From: Blattabacterium cuenoti
Lineage (GTDB): Bacteria > Bacteroidota > Bacteroidia > Flavobacteriales > Blattabacteriaceae
DNA: 64,000 nt
Assembly (NCBI RefSeq): GCF_014252455.1
Contig: NZ_CP060245.1
Coordinates: forward strand, 279,190-343,189
Direction of reading: 5' to 3'
The translations under genes were made by a program, and so were the position numbers. The stretch's first letter is position 1. The number at the start of each line of letters is the position of its first letter. Below are positions 9,360 to 18,746 of this stretch, piece after piece. Below the pieces are notes generated by a model. That model made no database searches, had not been told where the DNA came from, and was given only the letters and a program-made list of their open reading frames with translations.

Positions 9360-9983
9360 ATGGAATTGATTAAAAAATATTTTCCAAATCTATTGAATAA
9401 ACAAATTGATCAATTATTCTCTTTAAAAAATTTATATGCCTATTGGAATGCTTCTGTCAATCTTATTTCTAGAAAAACATTTTACAATTGTTTTTATCAA
9501 AAACATGTTCTTTTTTGTTTAGGAATTGCTAAAGTTTTTACTTTTTATCCTGGATCTAGTGTAATGGATTTAGGAACAGGAGGGGGATTTCCAGGAATTC
9601 CTTTATCTATCGTTTTTCCTAATACAGAATTTATATTAGTGGATTCTATTCATAAAAAAATTAAAATATTAGAAAAAATTATTTTTCATTTAAGATTAAA
9701 TAATGCGCATGCTATTTGTATACGTGCAGAAAAATTAGAAAATAAATTTGATTTTGTAGTTAGCAGATATGTAGATAAAATATATAAAATTCATAATTTT
9801 ATAAAAAATAAATTTAAATACAAATCTAATAATCATATTCAAAATGGAGCCTTATATCTAAAAGGAGGAATCCTTTATGAGGAATTAAAAAAATTTCCTC
9901 ATGCAATAGAATATCCTCTAATGAATTATTTTCAAGAACCTTTTTTTCAAACTAAAAAAGTGATTTGGATTTCCAATATTTAG
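9360..9983 (+). CDS. rsmG: 16S rRNA (guanine527-N7)-methyltransferase RsmG
   Basis: Methylates G527 of 16S rRNA using SAM. The Rossmann SAM motif VMDLGTGGGFPGIPL is clear, followed by LVDSIHKKIKIL. The start is set at the ATG at 9360 (207 residues), because MELIKKYFPNL matches the usual RsmG N-terminus and length. In-frame ATGs at 9318 and 9354 would add 14 or 2 residues. The conserved VSRYVDKI segment corresponds to the usual VSRAV motif. The gene ends 23 bases before the amidohydrolase gene on the same strand, so the two may be co-transcribed. Confidence 0.92.
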   Translation: MELIKKYFPNLLNKQIDQLFSLKNLYAYWNASVNLISRKTFYNCFYQKHVLFCLGIAKVFTFYPGSSVMDLGTGGGFPGIPLSIVFPNTEFILVDSIHKKIKILEKIIFHLRLNNAHAICIRAEKLENKFDFVVSRYVDKIYKIHNFIKNKFKYKSNNHIQNGALYLKGGILYEELKKFPHAIEYPLMNYFQEPFFQTKKVIWISNI

Positions 9984-10006
9984 ATTAAAATATTAATTTA
10001 GTAAAA

Positions 10007-10972
10007 ATGAATCCTAAAAAAAAATTTTTAGAAAAAGTAAAAAAAAAAGGAGGATGGGTAAATGCTCATGCTCATTTGGATAGAGCTTATACTCTAAACA
10101 AAAAAAATTTTCAATATTCTTATCATTCTCTTAAAAAAAAATGGTATTTAGTGGATGAAATGAAACGTTTAGCTACAGAAGAGGATATTTATATTCGTAT
10201 GGAAAAAGCTTTGGAATATTTTTTAAAACAAGGAACACAAGCTTTGTGTACTTTTATTGATGTGGATGAAATTATTGAAGATAGAGCATTAAAAGCAGCA
10301 AAAAAATTAAAAAATAATTATGATCATTCGATACATATTCGTTTTTCTAATCAAGTTCTTAAAGGTGTTTTAGATAAAAAAGCTAAATATTGGTTCGATA
10401 AATCCGTAGATTTTGTGGATATTATTGGAGGATTACCCGCTAAAGATTATGGAAGAGAAGAGGAACATCTCGATGTTTTACTAAAAACAGCTAAAAATAA
10501 AGGAAAACTAGTACATGTACATGTAGATCAATTTAATACTAGTGAAGAAAAAGAAACTGAACAATTAGCAAAAAAAACTATTGAACATGGAATGCAAGGA
10601 AAAGTAGTAGCGATACATAGTATTTCTTTAGCTGCACATACTAGAAAATATAGGTATGAAATATATCAATTGATGAAAAAAGCTAATTTAATGGTTATAT
10701 CTTGTCCTATTGCTTGGATTGATCATACTAGAAGTGAACGCTTGACTCCAAGTCATAATTCTATTACTCCAGTAGATGAAATGGTTCCTGAAGGGATAAT
10801 AGTGGCTTTTGGAACAGATAATATATGTGATATCTACAAACCTTTTTCTGATGGAAATCTTTGGATAGAATTACGTGTTATGTTAGAAGCTTGTCATTAT
10901 TATGATATAGATTCTTTAGTAAAAATTTCTACGGAAAACGGATTAAAAGTCTTAGGATTATTAGATCAATAA
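10007..10972 (+). CDS. Amidohydrolase-superfamily protein related to CodA/AtzC, substrate unknown
   Basis: TIM-barrel metal hydrolase of 321 residues. Metal ligands by family comparison are H21 and H23 (NAHAHLDRAY), H172 (VHVHVDQ) and D271 (FGTDNICD); H204 (VAIHSIS) matches the further active-site histidine. The relatives I recognise are cytosine deaminase CodA and N-isopropylammelide aminohydrolase AtzC, chiefly from the D-N-x-x-D-x-x-x-P-F segment. Two things are odd. The N- and C-terminal beta-sandwich parts of those ~400-residue enzymes are missing, and stop codons just upstream rule out a longer start. The residue matching the CodA catalytic glutamate 217 is glutamine (Q175). A deaminase could return ammonia for nitrogen recycling, but that is inference. 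Confidence 0.75.
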   Translation: MNPKKKFLEKVKKKGGWVNAHAHLDRAYTLNKKNFQYSYHSLKKKWYLVDEMKRLATEEDIYIRMEKALEYFLKQGTQALCTFIDVDEIIEDRALKAAKKLKNNYDHSIHIRFSNQVLKGVLDKKAKYWFDKSVDFVDIIGGLPAKDYGREEEHLDVLLKTAKNKGKLVHVHVDQFNTSEEKETEQLAKKTIEHGMQGKVVAIHSISLAAHTRKYRYEIYQLMKKANLMVISCPIAWIDHTRSERLTPSHNSITPVDEMVPEGIIVAFGTDNICDIYKPFSDGNLWIELRVMLEACHYYDIDSLVKISTENGLKVLGLLDQ

Positions 10973-10976
10973 ATCC

Positions 10977-12485
10977 TTATTTTCTCTTTTTTGGACGCAT
11001 TTGAGGGAAAAATAAGACTTCTTGAATAGAATTTTGTTTTGTGAGTAACATGACCAATCTGTCTATTCCAATACCAATACCTGCAGTAGGAGGCATTCCA
11101 AATTCTAAAGCACGTATAAAATCTTGATCAAGAAACATTGATTCATCTGTATTTTTGTATAATGAAATTTGTTCTCTAAAACGATCTATTTGATCGATAG
11201 GATCATTCAATTCTGAATAGGAATTAGCAATTTCTTGTCCATTGATAATAAGTTCAAAACGTTCTGATAAATTTTTTTTATTACGATGCCTTTTAGTTAA
11301 AGGACTCATTTCTATAGGATAATCAATAATAAAAGTAGGATTTTTGTAATGTTTTTCGCATTTTTCTTCAAAAATTGTCTCAATCATTTTTGCTTTGCTC
11401 ATTTTACGATTTTCCTCTATATGTAATTTTTTACAAACTTCTCTTAAATGATCCTCTTCCATATCTATCAGATCAAATCCAGTATGTTTTTGAATAGCAT
11501 CCAAGATAGGGATTCTAGGAAACGGAGTTTTCAAACTAATAAGCTGATTTTCTATAAAAATTTCAGGATCATTTTTTTGTACATTTTTGTAAATACATTT
11601 CATAAGTTCTTCTGTAAGTTTCATCATCCAATAATAATCTTTATAAGCTACATAAAGCTCTAAAACAGTAAATTCTGGATTATGAAAACGATCCATCCCC
11701 TCATTTCTAAAATTTTTAGAAAATTCATAGACTCCATGAAATCCACCAATAATTAGTCGTTTTAAATAAAGTTCATTAGCGATACGTAAATACAATGGGA
11801 TACCAAGAGAATTATGATAAGTAATAAAAGGACGAGCTATAGCTCCACCAGGAATGGACTGTAAAATTGGAGTCTCTACTTCTAGATACCCTTTATGATC
11901 TAGAAAATTTCTAATTTCTCGTATGATCCGAGTCCGTTTTAAAAAAATATCTTTGACATGATCATTCACCATAATATCTACATAACGCATACGATAACGT
12001 TGTTCTGTACTGGAAAAAGCATCATATATTTTTTTATTTTTATCTATTTTTACTTGTGGTAAAGGTCGTAAAGATTTAGACAATAAAGTGATTTTTTGTA
12101 CATGGATAGTCATTTCATCCATTTTCGTCTTAAATAAAAAACCTTCCACTCCAATAATATCTCCTATATCTAGAAGTTTTTTTAAAAAAATATTATATGA
12201 ATCCTCTTTTTTAATATTTTCTGAGGACAATAAATTTTTATTCAAATATATTTGTATACGTCCAGTATGATCTTTAATTTCTCCAAAAGAAGCTTTTCCT
12301 AAAATACGTAAACGTATTAAACGTCCGGCTATACTGATGGGTTCTTTTTCTATAAAATTATTTTTTATTTTACAAATATTTTTTGTAATTACATATTCTT
12401 TAGATGGATAAGGGTTTATTCCTAATAATTTTATTTTTTCTAATTTTTTTCTACGTATAATTTGTTGTTCTGATAAGTGGGGCAT
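10977..12485 (-). CDS. lysS: Lysyl-tRNA synthetase, class II
   Basis: Charges tRNA-Lys. Class II synthetase of about 502 residues from the ATG at 12485, where MPHLSEQQIIRRKKLEKIKLLGINPYP gives the usual flavobacterial N-terminus. A longer frame from 12521 would add 12 unrelated residues. The N-terminal OB fold contains ISIAGRLIRLRILGKASFGEIKD. Class II motifs visible are motif 2 (FSKNFRNEGMDRFHNPEFT) and motif 3 (GMPPTAGIGIGIDRLVMLL near the C-terminus). It converges with the amidohydrolase gene, with four bases between them, and is divergent from lipB. Confidence 0.95.
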   Translation of the reverse strand: MPHLSEQQIIRRKKLEKIKLLGINPYPSKEYVITKNICKIKNNFIEKEPISIAGRLIRLRILGKASFGEIKDHTGRIQIYLNKNLLSSENIKKEDSYNIFLKKLLDIGDIIGVEGFLFKTKMDEMTIHVQKITLLSKSLRPLPQVKIDKNKKIYDAFSSTEQRYRMRYVDIMVNDHVKDIFLKRTRIIREIRNFLDHKGYLEVETPILQSIPGGAIARPFITYHNSLGIPLYLRIANELYLKRLIIGGFHGVYEFSKNFRNEGMDRFHNPEFTVLELYVAYKDYYWMMKLTEELMKCIYKNVQKNDPEIFIENQLISLKTPFPRIPILDAIQKHTGFDLIDMEEDHLREVCKKLHIEENRKMSKAKMIETIFEEKCEKHYKNPTFIIDYPIEMSPLTKRHRNKKNLSERFELIINGQEIANSYSELNDPIDQIDRFREQISLYKNTDESMFLDQDFIRALEFGMPPTAGIGIGIDRLVMLLTKQNSIQEVLFFPQMRPKKRK

Positions 12486-12582
12486 AAAAATATTCTTATT
12501 TTTTTCATAGGAAAAGCCCATATGTTATATACGAAAGTACATTTTTTGATTATATTAAATAAATTTTTAAAAAAAAAAAAAT

Positions 12583-13290
12583 ATGAAAAAAAAAATCCTC
12601 TTTTTCGAAGACTTAGGAAAAAAAGGATATCAAGAAACGTGGGATTATCAGAAAATATTATTCAATAAACTTATACAAAAAAAAATAAATAAAGATAAAA
12701 ACCAAATTACAGGATATTTATTATTTGTGGAGCACCCACATGTATATACTATAGGTAAAAATGGAAAATATCAACATTTATTAGTATCATCAGATTTTTT
12801 AAAAAAAATAGAAGCAACATTTTATCTAACAGATAGAGGGGGTGATATTACGTACCATGGGCCTGGACAATTAGTCGTATATCCTATTTTAAATATGGAT
12901 GATTTATTTACAGATATTCATAAATATATACGTTTTTTAGAAGAAGTAATTATCCATTTTTTAAAATATTATGGAATAAAAGGAGGGAGACAAACAGGAA
13001 AAACAGGAGTTTGGTTAGGAGAAAAAAAAAGAATATCCTATAAAAAAATATGTTCTATAGGAATTAGAATGAGTCGTTGGGTAACGATGCATGGTTTTGC
13101 TTTAAATGTAAATACAGATTTACGGTATTTCGATTATATTATTCCTTGTGGTCTTATAAATAAAGAAATGACTTCTTTAAAAGAAGAATTAAACCATCCT
13201 ATCTCCTTTTATGAGGTAAAATATTTAGTAAAAAAATCTTTTAAAAAAATTTTTAATGTAGAGTGTATTTATCCAAATTATTCTCTATAG
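12583..13290 (+). CDS. lipB: Octanoyl-[acyl-carrier-protein]:protein N-octanoyltransferase
   Basis: Transfers octanoyl groups from acyl carrier protein to the lipoyl domains of 2-oxoacid dehydrogenases or GcvH, the first step of endogenous lipoylation; LipA would be its partner. The signature RGGDITYHGPGQLVVYPI lies near residues 84-101. The catalytic lysine region is KKICSIGIRMSRWVTMHGFALNV and the cysteine is in IIPCGL. The 235 residues match the family. The last 38 bases overlap the 3' end of the convergent mtaB gene. Confidence 0.94.
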   Translation: MKKKILFFEDLGKKGYQETWDYQKILFNKLIQKKINKDKNQITGYLLFVEHPHVYTIGKNGKYQHLLVSSDFLKKIEATFYLTDRGGDITYHGPGQLVVYPILNMDDLFTDIHKYIRFLEEVIIHFLKYYGIKGGRQTGKTGVWLGEKKRISYKKICSIGIRMSRWVTMHGFALNVNTDLRYFDYIIPCGLINKEMTSLKEELNHPISFYEVKYLVKKSFKKIFNVECIYPNYSL

Positions 13291-14602
13291 ATTGAGCAAT
13301 CATAACCCCATCTGTATCTACTTTTATTAAAAGTACTTTATGTAAAGTATTGATATACATATTTTTAAAAAAAATTTTTGTTCTAATATAATTTTCTGTA
13401 TATCCATACAAATATTTTTCATTTTTATCATTTTTTTCAAATAAAACAGTTTTTTTGGTATTAATTTGTTTATGACAAAAAGAAAGATATTTATGTTGGG
13501 AAAGAGCTCTTAATATTTTGTTCCGTTTACATTGTATTTTTTTAGATATATGTTCCTGTAGCGTTATAGATTTTGTTTTAGGTCTTTGAGAATAAGAAAA
13601 AATGTGTAAATAAGAAATATCTAATTTTTTTAAAAAATGATAAGTTTCTAAAAAATGTCTATGTGTTTCTCCAGGAAAACCCACAATAATATCTGAACCT
13701 ATATAAGCATGTGGAATAAAATCCCGTATATTTTGTACTTTTTCTTGATACAATTCTCGTCTATAACGTCTCTGCATTTTTCCCAAAATATCATTACTTC
13801 CAGATTGTAAAGGAAGATGAAAGTGAGGAACAAAATGTTTACTTTTAGATAAAAACTCAATATATTCTTTTTTTAATAAATTAGGTTCTATAGAGGATAA
13901 ACGTATTCTTACATCATTTTCTTTTATGTTTTCTTCTATAACCTTTATTAAATCAAAAAAAGTACGACGTTCATTGGTTCCATATATTTTTTTTCCATAA
14001 TCTCCAATATTTACCCCTGTTAATACAATTTCTTTTACTCCTTTCTGAATCAGAAACTGAATTTTTTTCAAAATATTTTCTATGCTTTCAGAACGAGAAT
14101 AACCCCTTGCCATGGGAATGATACAATAACTACACTTATAATCACATCCATCCTGTATTTTAAAAAAAGAACGAGTTCGATCTCCTATAGAATAGGACGA
14201 GTAAAAATCAGAATTTATTTTTGTTGAAATAATTTTTGCAGGATATTTTTTCAATAAATGAACAGGATCAATATAGTTATTTATTTGAAATTTTTCTTTA
14301 TCACCCAACACGAGATCTACCCCTCGAATATAAGAAATTTCTTTAGGATGAATTTGTGCATAACATCCGATCGCAATAATAAAAGATTTTGCATTTTTTT
14401 TCATAAAAAAACGAACAAGGTACTTAAATTTAGTATCTGCATTTTTTGTTACAGAACAACTATTAATCACATAAATATCTGCAAAACTTTTAAAAGAAAC
14501 CTGTTCATAATTTAACTTTGAAAAAGTTCTTGCTATAGTAGAAGTCTCTGCATAATTTAATTTGCATCCCATGGTATAAAAGGCTATTTTTTTTTTACCC
14601 AT
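13253..14602 (-). CDS. mtaB: tRNA N6-threonylcarbamoyladenosine (t6A37) methylthiotransferase MtaB
   Basis: Radical-SAM enzyme with two [4Fe-4S] clusters, converting t6A37 to ms2t6A in ANN-decoding tRNAs. The N-terminal methylthiotransferase domain begins TMGCKLNYAET, the GCKLN form that separates MtaB from MiaB and RimO. Further cluster cysteines are in VINSCSV and AIGCYAQ. The radical-SAM motif CDYKCSYCIIP lies near residue 153. GDRTRSFFKIQDGCDYKCSYC and the C-terminal TRAM-like region complete the 449 residues. It overlaps lipB tail to tail. Confidence 0.92.
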   Translation of the reverse strand: MGKKKIAFYTMGCKLNYAETSTIARTFSKLNYEQVSFKSFADIYVINSCSVTKNADTKFKYLVRFFMKKNAKSFIIAIGCYAQIHPKEISYIRGVDLVLGDKEKFQINNYIDPVHLLKKYPAKIISTKINSDFYSSYSIGDRTRSFFKIQDGCDYKCSYCIIPMARGYSRSESIENILKKIQFLIQKGVKEIVLTGVNIGDYGKKIYGTNERRTFFDLIKVIEENIKENDVRIRLSSIEPNLLKKEYIEFLSKSKHFVPHFHLPLQSGSNDILGKMQRRYRRELYQEKVQNIRDFIPHAYIGSDIIVGFPGETHRHFLETYHFLKKLDISYLHIFSYSQRPKTKSITLQEHISKKIQCKRNKILRALSQHKYLSFCHKQINTKKTVLFEKNDKNEKYLYGYTENYIRTKIFFKNMYINTLHKVLLIKVDTDGVMIAQSIENNLDKYTLH

Positions 14603-14642
14603 ATTTTTATTATTTCACAACAAAGACCTTACCTTTTTATTT

Positions 14643-15278
14643 TTATGATGAAAAATAATCTATAATTCCACTATGACTAGCCTGTATAGCTTTTTTTCCT
14701 TTTATCCAATTAGCGGGGCATACTTCTCCACTCTTTTCATAATACTGAAGTGCATCTATCATACGAATGGCTTCATTAATATTCCTACCTAAAGGAAAAT
14801 CATTAATTAAAAGATGTCGTACAATTCCTTCTTTATCTATTAAAAACAAACCTCTATAAGAAATCAGTTCTCCCGTAGATTTCATCAACCCTTCTTCATT
14901 ACAAATCCAATCTCCAGATAAAACCCCATAATTATGAGATATAGTTTTATTGATATCAGAAACTATAGGATAATTGACTCCATATATTCCTCCTTTTTCT
15001 TTTGGAATTTGTAACCAAGCCCAGTGAGATTGTTCAGAATCTGTAGATATAGCTATAATTTTTACATTTCTATATTCAAAATCCTTTTTTTTTTCTTGAA
15101 AGGCATATATTTCTGTGGGACATACAAAAGTAAAATCCTTCGGATAGAAAAAAAGCAATACATATTTTCTTCCTTTAAACTGTTCTAACGTAAAATTTTG
15201 TACAATATCTTTTCCATTTAATACAGCACTAGCTGTAAAATTAGGAGCTTGTTTTCCAATTAATGTTGTATTCATCAT
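14643..15278 (-). CDS. 2-Cys peroxiredoxin (AhpC/Prx1 type)
   Basis: Thiol peroxidase that reduces hydrogen peroxide and organic peroxides. The peroxidatic cysteine is in FYPKDFTFVCPTEIYAF near residue 54, and the resolving cysteine is in GEVCPANW near the C-terminus, making it a typical 2-Cys enzyme. The 211 residues extend past VCPANW, ending IDYFSS. Two adjacent ATGs (15278 and 15275) make the start uncertain by one codon. The reductant could be the thioredoxin encoded at 44988-45308. Stands alone between mtaB and dnaG, all on the minus strand. Confidence 0.92.
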   Translation of the reverse strand: MMNTTLIGKQAPNFTASAVLNGKDIVQNFTLEQFKGRKYVLLFFYPKDFTFVCPTEIYAFQEKKKDFEYRNVKIIAISTDSEQSHWAWLQIPKEKGGIYGVNYPIVSDINKTISHNYGVLSGDWICNEEGLMKSTGELISYRGLFLIDKEGIVRHLLINDFPLGRNINEAIRMIDALQYYEKSGEVCPANWIKGKKAIQASHSGIIDYFSS

Positions 15279-15362
15279 TTTTATTTTTACTTATTAGGGA
15301 CGAATTTACCTAAATTATTCTAAGTATCAAAAATAAAAAATGAAGCAATAATTTATTTTTAC

Positions 15363-17213
15363 TCAAACCAATCTATGTAATTTTTTATTAATTTTATTTT
15401 TTAATTTTGTTAAATGCATGATTTTTTTTATAATATCTTTATTATTCCCTAATTTATTAAAATTACTGATTTCTTTTTGAATTAATTTTAAAATATATTG
15501 TGCCTTATAAATACATATAATATCTATGAGATATTGAGATAAATTTTCCTCTTTCGAAGGAACTTCAATCCCTTTTATTTTCCATTGATTGGATAATGAA
15601 TAAGATTTTTGTTTTTTTTGCAAAAATTGAAAATTTTCTAATTTTACTTTTTTATCTTTGTGTAAACAAATTTGATCAAATATTCTCTGATGATCATTCA
15701 AAGAAAAACGTAAATTATAGTATTGCAAAGTATGTCTTATTTCTTCTAAAATGGTAGTGTTAGTATGATTACCATATTTTTTTACTATTTGATCTCCATA
15801 ATTTAAAATTAAATGAATCAATTTTTCTTCAATGATACAAATAATATTTTTGTTTTTTTTTGAAAATACAGGATAATTCTTTTTATAAAGAGGAGACTTA
15901 TCCCGTTTTTTTTTACAAATTCGTTCTAATTCGGAAATTAGAACTTTTTGACAAATTTTAAATATTTTAGAAGTTTCTTGTATATATAATTCTCTTTGAA
16001 TAGGATTGTATATTTTTGAAATACTATTTAAAATATTAAAAATTAAATAATATTTTTTCACTGGATCATCTTTGTGAAATTTTTCATATATTTTTTTTTT
16101 AAAAGAAACAAAATTATAACTATTTTTTACGATAAAATCTCTCAATTGAGAAGAAGAATATTTTTTAGAAATAGAATCTGGATCTTCTCCATTGGAAAGA
16201 AATAATATACGTATATTCATTTCTTGTTCCAAACACATATTAATGACTCTTAAAGAAGCTTGAATCCCAGAAAAATCACCATCGTAAAAAAGAACAATAG
16301 TTTTTGTCAATTTTTTAATCAATCTTATTTGATCTATATTCAGTGAAGTACCAGAAGAAGAAACTACATTTTTTATACCAGATTGATGTAAAGAAAGAAC
16401 ATCCGTATATCCTTCTACTAAATAACAAATCCCCTCTTGAAAAATTTTTTTTTTAGCTTGAAATAATCCATATAAAATTTTACTTTTTTGAAAAATATCG
16501 TTTTCGGATGAATTTAGATATTTTGTTGTGTAACGTGAATAATTATGAATCGTTCTTCCACCAAAACCTATAACCTTCCCATATATATCCTGTATTGGAA
16601 ATATTACACGTTTACGAAAACAGTCAAAAGAATTAGATTGTTTGAATCTAGTAAGACCAGATTTTTTTAAATCCGTAATACTAAATCCTTTTTTTAAAGC
16701 TGTTTCAGTGAATAAATTACAGGAAGCAGGAGCATAACCTAATTCAAATTCATGAATAGTTTTTATATTCAATTTTCTTTTTTTCATCAAATAATTCAAT
16801 CCATTTTCTTTACCTTCTTGAGTGTAATGCAATTGGTAACTAAAATAACATTTAGCATACTTTTGTATCAAGTATAAATTATTATTTTTTGTATTATAAT
16901 AATATCCATTATTACTATTCTTAAATTCATAAATATTGATATCATATTTTTTAGCTAAATAATGTAAGGATTCTACATAAGTAAAATGTTCATGTTCCAT
17001 AAGAAAAGTGATCATATTCCCCCCTTTTCCTGAACTAAAATCTTTCCATATTTTTTTTGTAGGAGAAACTATAAGTGAAGGAGTTTTTTCATTAGAAAAT
17101 GGACTAAGTCCTCGATAATTTATCCCACTTTTTTTTAATACAATAAAATCTCCGATTACTTCTTCTATACAAGAAACAGAAAATATTTTTTTTATAGTTT
17201 CTTTAGAAATCAT
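15363..17213 (-). CDS. dnaG: DNA primase, with zinc-ribbon ligands lost
   Basis: Makes RNA primers for replication. The TOPRIM catalytic core is intact: LVEGYTDVLSLHQSG near residue 262 and FYDGDFSGIQAS near residue 313. GFGGRTI in the N-terminal part of the core is also present. The N-terminal zinc-binding domain keeps its fold sequence, but the four metal positions are S37, S40, D58 and S61 instead of Cys, His, Cys, Cys, with the original spacing. The helicase-binding C-terminal region is lysine-rich and weakly conserved; total length 616 residues. Its ATG overlaps the stop of rpe in an ATGA, so rpe is translationally coupled behind dnaG's start region. Confidence 0.93.
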   Translation of the reverse strand: MISKETIKKIFSVSCIEEVIGDFIVLKKSGINYRGLSPFSNEKTPSLIVSPTKKIWKDFSSGKGGNMITFLMEHEHFTYVESLHYLAKKYDINIYEFKNSNNGYYYNTKNNNLYLIQKYAKCYFSYQLHYTQEGKENGLNYLMKKRKLNIKTIHEFELGYAPASCNLFTETALKKGFSITDLKKSGLTRFKQSNSFDCFRKRVIFPIQDIYGKVIGFGGRTIHNYSRYTTKYLNSSENDIFQKSKILYGLFQAKKKIFQEGICYLVEGYTDVLSLHQSGIKNVVSSSGTSLNIDQIRLIKKLTKTIVLFYDGDFSGIQASLRVINMCLEQEMNIRILFLSNGEDPDSISKKYSSSQLRDFIVKNSYNFVSFKKKIYEKFHKDDPVKKYYLIFNILNSISKIYNPIQRELYIQETSKIFKICQKVLISELERICKKKRDKSPLYKKNYPVFSKKNKNIICIIEEKLIHLILNYGDQIVKKYGNHTNTTILEEIRHTLQYYNLRFSLNDHQRIFDQICLHKDKKVKLENFQFLQKKQKSYSLSNQWKIKGIEVPSKEENLSQYLIDIICIYKAQYILKLIQKEISNFNKLGNNKDIIKKIMHLTKLKNKINKKLHRLV

Positions 17214-17872
17214 GATGATTGGTCTCCGAATTTCATTTTATGAATAATTTTTTTTGGATTATCATTAGAAAAAATAGTAGTCCCCGATACTAAAATATCG
17301 GCTCCATTTTTAAATAAAAAAGAAGCATTTTCTAAATTTATTCCTCCATCTATTTCTATAAGTGCAGAAGAATGTTTTTTTAAAATTAAATCTTTGGTTT
17401 CTTCTAGTTTTTTATATGTGTTTCTAATAAATTTTTGTCCACTAAAACCAGGATTTACGCTCATTAATAAAACAAAATCGATCTCTTTAATAAGATCTTG
17501 CAAAAGTAAAATAGGAGTATGTGGGTTTATTGCTACCCCAACCTTCATTCCAGATTCTTTAATAGACAAAATCGTTCTATTTAAATGAATACAAGCTTCA
17601 TAATGAATATGTAAATGATCTGCTCCACATTTTTTAAATTGTTCTATATATCGTTCCGGGTGCATAATCATTAAATGAACATCCATGGGTTTATTCGCAT
17701 ATTTTTTTACATATTGTATAAATAAGCTTCCAAAAGAAATATTAGTAACAAAAGAAGAATCCATAACATCAATATGTAACCAATCTGCTTCACTGTTATT
17801 TAACATTTCTATGTCACGATATAAAAAAGCTAAATCTGATGAAAGCAAGGATGGAGCAATAATTCTTTTCAT
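17210..17872 (-). CDS. rpe: Ribulose-phosphate 3-epimerase
   Basis: Interconverts ribulose 5-phosphate and xylulose 5-phosphate in the pentose phosphate pathway. TIM barrel of 220 residues. Signatures are APSLLSSDLAFL at the N-terminus, the metal-site segments HIDVMDSSFVTNISFG and DVHLMI, LMSVNPGFSGQKFI near residue 138, and EIDGGINLENA near residue 173. It precedes dnaG on the minus strand, and the two genes overlap by four bases. Confidence 0.96.
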   Translation of the reverse strand: MKRIIAPSLLSSDLAFLYRDIEMLNNSEADWLHIDVMDSSFVTNISFGSLFIQYVKKYANKPMDVHLMIMHPERYIEQFKKCGADHLHIHYEACIHLNRTILSIKESGMKVGVAINPHTPILLLQDLIKEIDFVLLMSVNPGFSGQKFIRNTYKKLEETKDLILKKHSSALIEIDGGINLENASFLFKNGADILVSGTTIFSNDNPKKIIHKMKFGDQSS

Positions 17873-17901
17873 ATTTTTTTAAAAATTGTAATCATTCAAT
17901 A

Positions 17902-18711
17902 TCATGTAATTGTAATCATTGTTTCATCAATAATACCTGTATTAGAAAAACCTCCATCATGATATAAATTTTGCATGGTAACTTTTCTTGTTAAATCCGA
18001 AAAAAGTGTAATGATATAGTTAGCACAATCTTGTGCTGATGCATTTCCTAAAGGGGATATTTTTTCAGATAAAAGAAAAAATTTTTTGAACCCTTTAATA
18101 GATTTTGCGGATTTTGTCATACTAGGGGATTGTGAAACTGTATTTACTCTAACCTTTTTTTTGATTCCCCAGTGATAACCAAAATTACGTGTAATACTCT
18201 CCAAATAAGACTTATAATCAGACATATCTACATAATTTGGAAAACTTCGTTGAGAAGCTACATATGTTAAAGCTACTATAGAACCCCATTGATTCATGGC
18301 ATTTTTCTCCCAAGCAGTTTGCATTATTTTATGATAGGAGACGGCAGATATTTCCCATCCTTTTCTTAAAAATTCATAATTAAGAGATGTATATGGATTT
18401 CTTTTTCTAATATTTATAGACATAGCGATAGAATGTAATATAAAATCTATTTTTCCTCCAAAATGATCTAAACTTTTATCAAAAAGAAGATTTAGATCTA
18501 CGATAGATGTAGCATCCACAGGAATAACCATAGATTTTGTTTTATGTGATAATTCATTAATTTTCCCCATTCTTAAAGAGGCAGGAGTATTTGTTAAAAT
18601 AAAAGATGCTTTTTCTTCATAAGCACGTTCTGCTACTTTCCAAGCAATAGAATTTTCATCTAATGCCCCAAATATAATTCCTTTTTTTCCTTTCAATAAA
18701 TTGTAAGACAT
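17902..18711 (-). CDS. fabI: Enoyl-[acyl-carrier-protein] reductase (NADH)
   Basis: Final reductive step of each fatty-acid elongation cycle, in the cytoplasm. Short-chain dehydrogenase fold of 269 residues. The FabI dinucleotide site GALDENSIAWKVAERAYEEKA is at the N-terminus. The active-site pattern Y-x6-K is present in NYVDMSDYKSYL near residues 159-166, distinguishing it from ordinary SDRs, and LHSIAMS marks the cofactor pocket. C-terminal YHDGGFSNTG matches the family. Single gene between rpe and metK on the minus strand. Confidence 0.94.
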   Translation of the reverse strand: MSYNLLKGKKGIIFGALDENSIAWKVAERAYEEKASFILTNTPASLRMGKINELSHKTKSMVIPVDATSIVDLNLLFDKSLDHFGGKIDFILHSIAMSINIRKRNPYTSLNYEFLRKGWEISAVSYHKIMQTAWEKNAMNQWGSIVALTYVASQRSFPNYVDMSDYKSYLESITRNFGYHWGIKKKVRVNTVSQSPSMTKSAKSIKGFKKFFLLSEKISPLGNASAQDCANYIITLFSDLTRKVTMQNLYHDGGFSNTGIIDETMITIT

Positions 18712-18746
18712 AGTTAAAAATTTAACTAAAAATACCTTTTTTTGAA

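Noticed and set aside
13253..13290. 38-base overlap of lipB and mtaB as a possible frameshift or misannotation
   Set aside because: The genes converge and both proteins end with plausible family C-termini; tail overlaps are common in reduced genomes.
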